Positions 23,541-26,480 of a stretch of 26,480 nt of DNA are shown in pieces. Each line of letters begins with the position of its first letter. Position 1 is the first letter of the stretch. Source of the stretch: Verrucomicrobiota bacterium (lineage in GTDB: Bacteria > Verrucomicrobiota > Verrucomicrobiia > Opitutales > Opitutaceae); contig JAEZDN010000121.1 in assembly GCA_023433275.1 (NCBI GenBank), positions 1 to 26,480 on the forward strand, read 5' to 3'. The translations under genes and the position numbers were made by a program. The notes under the pieces are model-generated. The model did no database searches, had not been told where the DNA came from, and worked only from the letters and a program-made list of their open reading frames with translations.

Positions 23541-23978
23541 ATGACCTCAATGCCTTCAGTCCATGATGCCACCCCCAATCCGAGTCCCCCGTTGGAGGTG
23601 TTGTTTGTGGATGATGACCGGGAGATTGCGGCGTTGATGACGGAGTATCTGAGGCGGTCGGGTTACGCGGCGGAAAGCGCGTCGGATGGAGAGCGGGCGT
23701 TGAAGACGCTGCAGCGGCGTCCGGTGGCGTTGGTGGTGACGGACATTTTGATGCCGCAGGTGGATGGTTATGAGTTGATCATGAAGTTGCGTCAGTCGCC
23801 GCACCGCCCGCGGATCATTGCGACCTCGGGCAACCCGTCGAAGATGGGTTTGGATTTCCTGCGTTCGGCGCAGCAGCTGGGGGCGGACCACATTTTGCCG
23901 AAGCCGTACACGCCGCAGAAGCTGCTGGAGCTCGTGCAGGAAGTGCTCGGCCCGCGGACACCGCCGGCGAGGGGGTGA
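23541..23978 (+). CDS. single-domain response regulator (receiver only)
   Basis: 145 residues from ATG at 23541 (MTSMPSVHDATPNP); ATG at 23550 is an alternative. A receiver domain fills about 18-140: acidic pocket D24-D26 in LFVDDDREIA, phospho-acceptor D68 in VVTDILMPQVDGYEL, S96 in IIATSGNPS, and K121 in HILPKPYTPQKL. It has no output domain, so it would act by protein contact or as a phosphate shuttle. No kinase is adjacent; the hybrid kinase at 6192 is the only one in the window, and a link is not shown. The first about 17 residues are a Pro-rich tail. Confidence 0.92.
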   Translation: MTSMPSVHDATPNPSPPLEVLFVDDDREIAALMTEYLRRSGYAAESASDGERALKTLQRRPVALVVTDILMPQVDGYELIMKLRQSPHRPRIIATSGNPSKMGLDFLRSAQQLGADHILPKPYTPQKLLELVQEVLGPRTPPARG

Positions 23979-24328
23979 GGGGGAGTGGGCGTTGAGGCTG
24001 GGAGAGGCCGAGCTTGGAGGGGCCCGAGGCAAAGTGCATGCAGCTGGATTTTGCCCCTTCACGCTGTCACCGGCACGCTCAATTGCAGGACGCCTGCAGA
24101 GCGTTGCCCGCAGAAAAGCGCACGAGGCGGGCACGCAGTTCGCGATGCACACGGCGATCAACCACTTCGGGCAAACGAAGTCGGGCTTCAACTCTCTCTG
24201 TTGAACGACCGCGTTGGAGACCTGAGACCCGAACACCGAGCGATAGCGAGTAGGCCCGTCGCCAGCCCGTGGTCCCGTTCGCCGGAACAATCTGAATCAG
24301 GCGCAGTTCGACGCCCTTGTTGCTCGCT
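23979..24328. other. gene-free stretch, possible relic DNA
   Basis: 350 bases between the response regulator and the HNH gene. The minus-strand open frame crossing it (Cys-rich, containing KPDFVCPKWLIAVCIANC) continues antisense into the response regulator and resembles no known family. A small dyad TTCAAC/GTTGAA is at about 24187-24205. Nothing functional is supported. Confidence 0.5.
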
Positions 24329-25201
24329 CTAGCCTTTGAATTTGTTATCTCGATGCCACTTCAGGAAGACGCTATGTGGGGCGGAGTTTCGGTCACATGG
24401 CAGATGGATTCTGCCTTCGGGGTTAAGAAGACGTTTAACGGCATCGGGCACTAACTTGGCGGCTTGCAAAATGGTTCCGTTATCCTCGAGCGATAGGAAT
24501 CCGCGATCGAAGAGCCAATGAACAGTGCGACTGAGTGCTAAGCCATTCCGTGGCGAATCAGGACCATTCTCTTCAACGGGTCTAATGTGTGCCGCTTCAA
24601 TCTCGCAGCGGCCACCGCCATTCACCAGCTGAAGTCCAGTCATCGCACAGGTTCGGTCGTAGGCCTTCCTCACGACTCTCGCGAAAGCGGCATCTCGAAC
24701 CGGACGCGCGATAAGCACGGCTGGGCGTGTTCCGTCATACTCTGCTTGAGGAGTTTCTTCCGGCTTATCGTTGGGCTGTTCCTGGGTGTCTTCGAGGGCC
24801 GGTGCCATTCCCAGTCGGCAAATAATCTCGAATTCCCTTCGCGTTAAGATGCGAACAGCGGTGCGGCTCACCGCTGTGTTGATTGAGCCATCGGGCAGCT
24901 GCAAGGAAGACTCCACGAAGAGCCCGCCTGGCCTGAATGGAACAGGCGCCGGGAACTCCACGTACTCGCTAATCCGAGCGTAGTAGTGGCCTGTGCGCGA
25001 TAGGTCACGCTCGACCTTAGATACGCGTGCCATGGCGAAGTACACCATGCGACCACCATCGCTTCGTGGCTCATAATAAAGAATCCAATCCCCTACGGTC
25101 TTCTCGATCCGCGAAAGATACATCTTGGGGAAATGATAGCGTTCCTCAACTGCGTCGTCGTAATCCGGATTTATCTTTGCGATGAAAACGGCATTGGCCA
25201 C
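24329..25201 (-). CDS. HNH endonuclease with an N-terminal sensor-like domain
   Basis: 290 residues. The C-terminal half carries an HNH nuclease of the HNH_2 type, EIEAAHIRPVEENGPDSPRN and GLALSRTVHWLFDRGFLSLE, with H205, N219 and H228 as the expected catalytic/metal residues, all present. The N-terminal about 120 residues (PKMYLSRIEKTVGDWILYYE, MVYFAMARVSKVERD, HYYARISEYVEFPAPVPF) form a separate beta-rich domain. By length and position it might resemble EVE/PUA-like domains that read modified bases. That is an inference and no diagnostic residue is claimed. Base composition is clearly less GC-rich than the neighbours, so recent acquisition is likely. Such architectures are found among modification-dependent restriction enzymes. 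The gene stands alone, divergent from an AbrB-like relic. Confidence 0.85.
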   Translation of the reverse strand: MANAVFIAKINPDYDDAVEERYHFPKMYLSRIEKTVGDWILYYEPRSDGGRMVYFAMARVSKVERDLSRTGHYYARISEYVEFPAPVPFRPGGLFVESSLQLPDGSINTAVSRTAVRILTRREFEIICRLGMAPALEDTQEQPNDKPEETPQAEYDGTRPAVLIARPVRDAAFARVVRKAYDRTCAMTGLQLVNGGGRCEIEAAHIRPVEENGPDSPRNGLALSRTVHWLFDRGFLSLEDNGTILQAAKLVPDAVKRLLNPEGRIHLPCDRNSAPHSVFLKWHRDNKFKG

Positions 25202-25264
25202 AGGACCTGAATATTGGCAGCTTTTTTGAAAGCAACGATTCGTATTCGGGCATTCAAATCCGCA

Positions 25265-25283
25265 TTGGAGCTACTAGCTCCAA
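25265..25283. promoter_or_regulatory. perfect palindrome upstream of the AbrB-like gene
   Basis: TTGGAGCT, centre ACT, AGCTCCAA: 8-bp arms without mismatch, ending 4 bases before the ATG at 25288 and 64 bases from the HNH start. Its position fits an operator of the AbrB-like gene, as in toxin-antitoxin autoregulation. Confidence 0.65.
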
Positions 25284-25287
25284 CACT

Positions 25288-25542
25288 ATGAAAAGCGGGC
25301 CGAGTTACCGAGTAACGTTTTCGACCGGGGGCGGGTGACGATTCCGGCGCCATTGCGAAAGATGTATGTTCTCAAGGGCGGGACGAAGGTTGCGGTAGAG
25401 GTTACCCCGGCGGGGGCGGTTTTGCCGGGGACTACAGGAGAGTAAGCCTGAGATAGCGGCGGGGTCGCCGGAATTCGTGGACGGTATTTGGATAGTTTAT
25501 CCGAAGGCGGGTCGTCAGGCCACGGATTATAAGTCACAATTG
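25288..25542 (+). pseudogene. decayed AbrB/MazE-type antitoxin gene
   Basis: ATG at 25288 gives MKSGPSYRVTFSTGGG and then a stop. One base restored near 25333-25341 leads into RVTIPAPLRKMYVLKGGTKV and AVEVTPAGAVLPGTTGE, stop at 25443-25445. This is the swapped-hairpin AbrB signature (R/QVTIPaplR...L..G..v.v.v). A third segment, KPEIAAGSPEFVDGIWIVYP and KAGRQATDYKSQ, resumes at +1 after the stop (25444). It resembles the C-terminal tail of such antitoxins and runs into the minisatellite. Two shifts are thus needed for about 85 residues. An intact palindromic operator precedes it. No toxin gene follows. Identification of the AbrB core is firm; that the last segment belongs to it is probable. 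Confidence 0.65.
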
Positions 25543-25610
25543 GACGAAATGGACTGGATGGACGAGATGGACTCGATGGACGGGATGGATAATGGACGGG
25601 AGGGAGATGG
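25538..25610. repeat. 9-bp minisatellite ATGGACNNN, block 1
   Basis: Units TTGGACGAA, ATGGACTGG, ATGGACGAG, ATGGACTCG, ATGGACGGG, ATGGATAAT: 9-bp periodicity with a constant ATGGAC. In the frame of the AbrB-like tail this reads (M/L)DE, MDW, MDE, MDS, MDG. It lies between the AbrB relic and the four-helix-bundle gene. Confidence 0.8.
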
Positions 25611-25706
25611 GGCTGGGTGGTGATGGTCCATGGAGCGGCGTAAATGGGGCTTGGCTGGGGCGCTCGGTGGCGTAGCTTCGGGGTGGCGGGCCGCCATTTT
25701 ATTGTC

Positions 25707-26384
25707 ATGGCCCAGCCGAAAATTCAGGGATCCCAGGAATCGTTGATTCCGGTGCATGGTGGATATCGCCACCTAAGAAGCTTTCAGATCGCGCAGCTGG
25801 CATTCGATGTGACGGTGCGCTTTTGCAATCGATACATCAATCCGCGCAGCCGGACTCATGATCAGATGGTGCAGGCGGCGCGGAGCGGCGTGCAGAACAT
25901 CGCAGAAGGTAGCAAGGCCAGCGGTACTTCGAAAAAGATGGAGCTGAAGCTCACCAATGTGGCGCGGGCCAGCCTGGAGGAGCTGATGCTCGATTATCAG
26001 GACTTTATCCGGCAGCGCGGACTGACGCTGTGGCCGGAGAATGATCCGAGGCGTAGAGCGCTGGTGGCGCGGCGATGTCGGACGGCTGAAGAGGTGGCGG
26101 CTTGGGTCGGAGAGGTGAAGAATGGACGGGATGGACTTGATGGACGGAATGGACAGATGGACCGAATGGACGGCGACGGGACTGGATTGGGTGAATCTGG
26201 TGCGGGGTCCATTCGGTCCATGGAGTCCATGAGCTACGCGGAGGTCGCCGCGAATGCGGCGCATGTTTTGGTCGGGGTGGCGTGTGCGCTGCTCGATCGT
26301 CAGATCGAGCGCTTGGCAGCGGACTTCGAGCGAGAGGGCGGATTCACGGAGCGACTCTATCGGATTCGGTCGGGGCGGAGATGA
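25707..26384 (+). CDS. four-helix-bundle (S23/ATP-sensor-like) protein with a minisatellite insertion
   Basis: 225 residues from ATG at 25707 (MAQPKIQGSQESLIPVHGGY); the frame opens earlier without homology. The segment RHLRSFQIAQLAFDVTVRFC, then RSRTHDQMVQAARSGVQNIA, EGSKASGTSKKMELKLTNVA and RASLEELMLDYQDFIRQRGL is the four-helix-bundle family that also occurs as inserts in 23S rRNA genes. The C-terminus (ALLDRQIERLAADFEREGGF, TERLYRIRSGRR) is the recurring 'suffix' of the larger subgroup. Between about 139 and 175 the protein contains GRDGLDGRNGQMDRMDGDG and RSMESM, encoded by the ATGGACNNN minisatellite. The frame is kept, since the unit is 9 bp. The function of the family is not established; the insertion is expected to loop out between helices. 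Confidence 0.88.
   Translation: MAQPKIQGSQESLIPVHGGYRHLRSFQIAQLAFDVTVRFCNRYINPRSRTHDQMVQAARSGVQNIAEGSKASGTSKKMELKLTNVARASLEELMLDYQDFIRQRGLTLWPENDPRRRALVARRCRTAEEVAAWVGEVKNGRDGLDGRNGQMDRMDGDGTGLGESGAGSIRSMESMSYAEVAANAAHVLVGVACALLDRQIERLAADFEREGGFTERLYRIRSGRR
26120..26232. repeat. 9-bp minisatellite block 2, within the four-helix-bundle gene
   Basis: Plus-oriented units at 26120-26173 (ATGGACGGG, ATGGACTTG, ATGGACGGA, ATGGACAG, ATGGACCGA, ATGGACGGC) and minus-oriented units at 26207-26230. A 15-bp perfect inverted repeat, ATGGACCGAATGGAC at 26157-26171 against GTCCATTCGGTCCAT at 26207-26221, is formed across 35 bases. Confidence 0.8.
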
Positions 26385-26430
26385 TGGACCGAATGGACCG
26401 AATGGACGGTATGGACCTATGGACGGGATG
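26382..26430. repeat. ATGGAC minisatellite block 3
   Basis: Directly after the four-helix-bundle stop: ATGGACCGA twice, ATGGACGGT, ATGGACCT and ATGGACGGG, with slightly irregular 8-9 bp spacing. It shares units with blocks 1 and 2. Confidence 0.75.
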
Positions 26431-26434
26431 ACGG

Positions 26435-26455
26435 CTGCGCGCTATCGGCGCGCAG
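26435..26455. repeat. GC-rich hairpin repeat near the window end
   Basis: CTGCGCGC, loop TATCG, GCGCGCAG: an 8-bp perfect stem right after minisatellite block 3. It may help terminate the four-helix-bundle transcript although no T-run follows. The sequence beyond (26456-26480) shows no gene. Confidence 0.55.
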
Positions 26456-26480
26456 GGCCGCGGGTCCTCCACGAAGCGTC

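Noticed and set aside
23979..24290. Cys-rich minus-strand frame, and a possible integron attC site around 24187-24205
   Set aside because: The frame has no recognised family and continues antisense through the response regulator. The GTTGAAC/TTCAAC dyad lacks the proper 7-base core boxes and spacing of attC.
25538..26430. CRISPR array
   Set aside because: The repeats are contiguous 9-bp units without unique spacers, partly inside a coding frame; they are a minisatellite.

Overview
The window looks like a chromosomal segment of a GC-rich member of the Verrucomicrobiota, most likely Opitutaceae. This is an inference from the combination of a four-helix-bundle gene carrying ATGGAC minisatellites, many short GC-rich hairpin repeats between genes, an M2 peptidase, and ferredoxin-dependent 2-oxoacid metabolism. 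No rRNA, tRNA or CRISPR array was seen. Most genes are high-GC and ordinary; the accessory signals are in the spacers, in the mobile gene pair near 12 kb, and in the last 2.5 kb.

Layout. At 1-123 (minus) there is a possible 40-residue secreted peptide. At 579-5963 (minus) lies a metabolic block: korA (gamma-alpha fusion) and korB of a 2-oxoacid:ferredoxin oxidoreductase, then thymidine kinase, then an acetyl-CoA hydrolase/CoA-transferase. KorAB would make succinyl-CoA (or another acyl-CoA) and reduced ferredoxin, and the CoA-transferase could use that thioester. Divergent from korA is a large CHASE-PAS hybrid histidine kinase with two receiver domains (6192-9257). An M2 (ACE-like) peptidase with its own terminator follows on the minus strand (9593-11389).

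A 'mobile mystery protein' A/B pair (XRE-like regulator plus Fic-domain protein) lies upstream of the peptidase at 11386-12467, with an AT-rich promoter/operator; gene B appears to have lost one base near its 3' end. From 17049 down to 12522 there is a three-gene export operon: ABC ATPase, FtsX-type permease, periplasmic adaptor. From 17520 on: a WYL regulator, a VOC protein, an SRPBCC-like protein, a bile acid:sodium symporter-family transporter (minus), two tandem secreted proteins each with two TonB-C-like units, a second VOC protein (dioxygenase-like, minus) and a single-domain response regulator. The last part is less GC-rich and looks acquired: an HNH nuclease with an extra N-terminal domain, a decayed AbrB-type antitoxin gene behind a perfect palindrome, and the minisatellite-invaded four-helix-bundle gene.

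The most unusual observation is a family of three related pyrimidine/purine inverted repeats. Each sits just upstream of the start codon of a downstream gene of a same-strand gene cluster (korB, the permease, the adaptor), where it would form a long mRNA hairpin. Other notable signals are a family of GC-rich hairpins with NCGAG-like loops, a composite dispersed repeat with a nested hairpin, a probably leaderless mobile-mystery promoter with a palindrome between -35 and -10, and 9-bp minisatellites inside and around two neighbouring genes.
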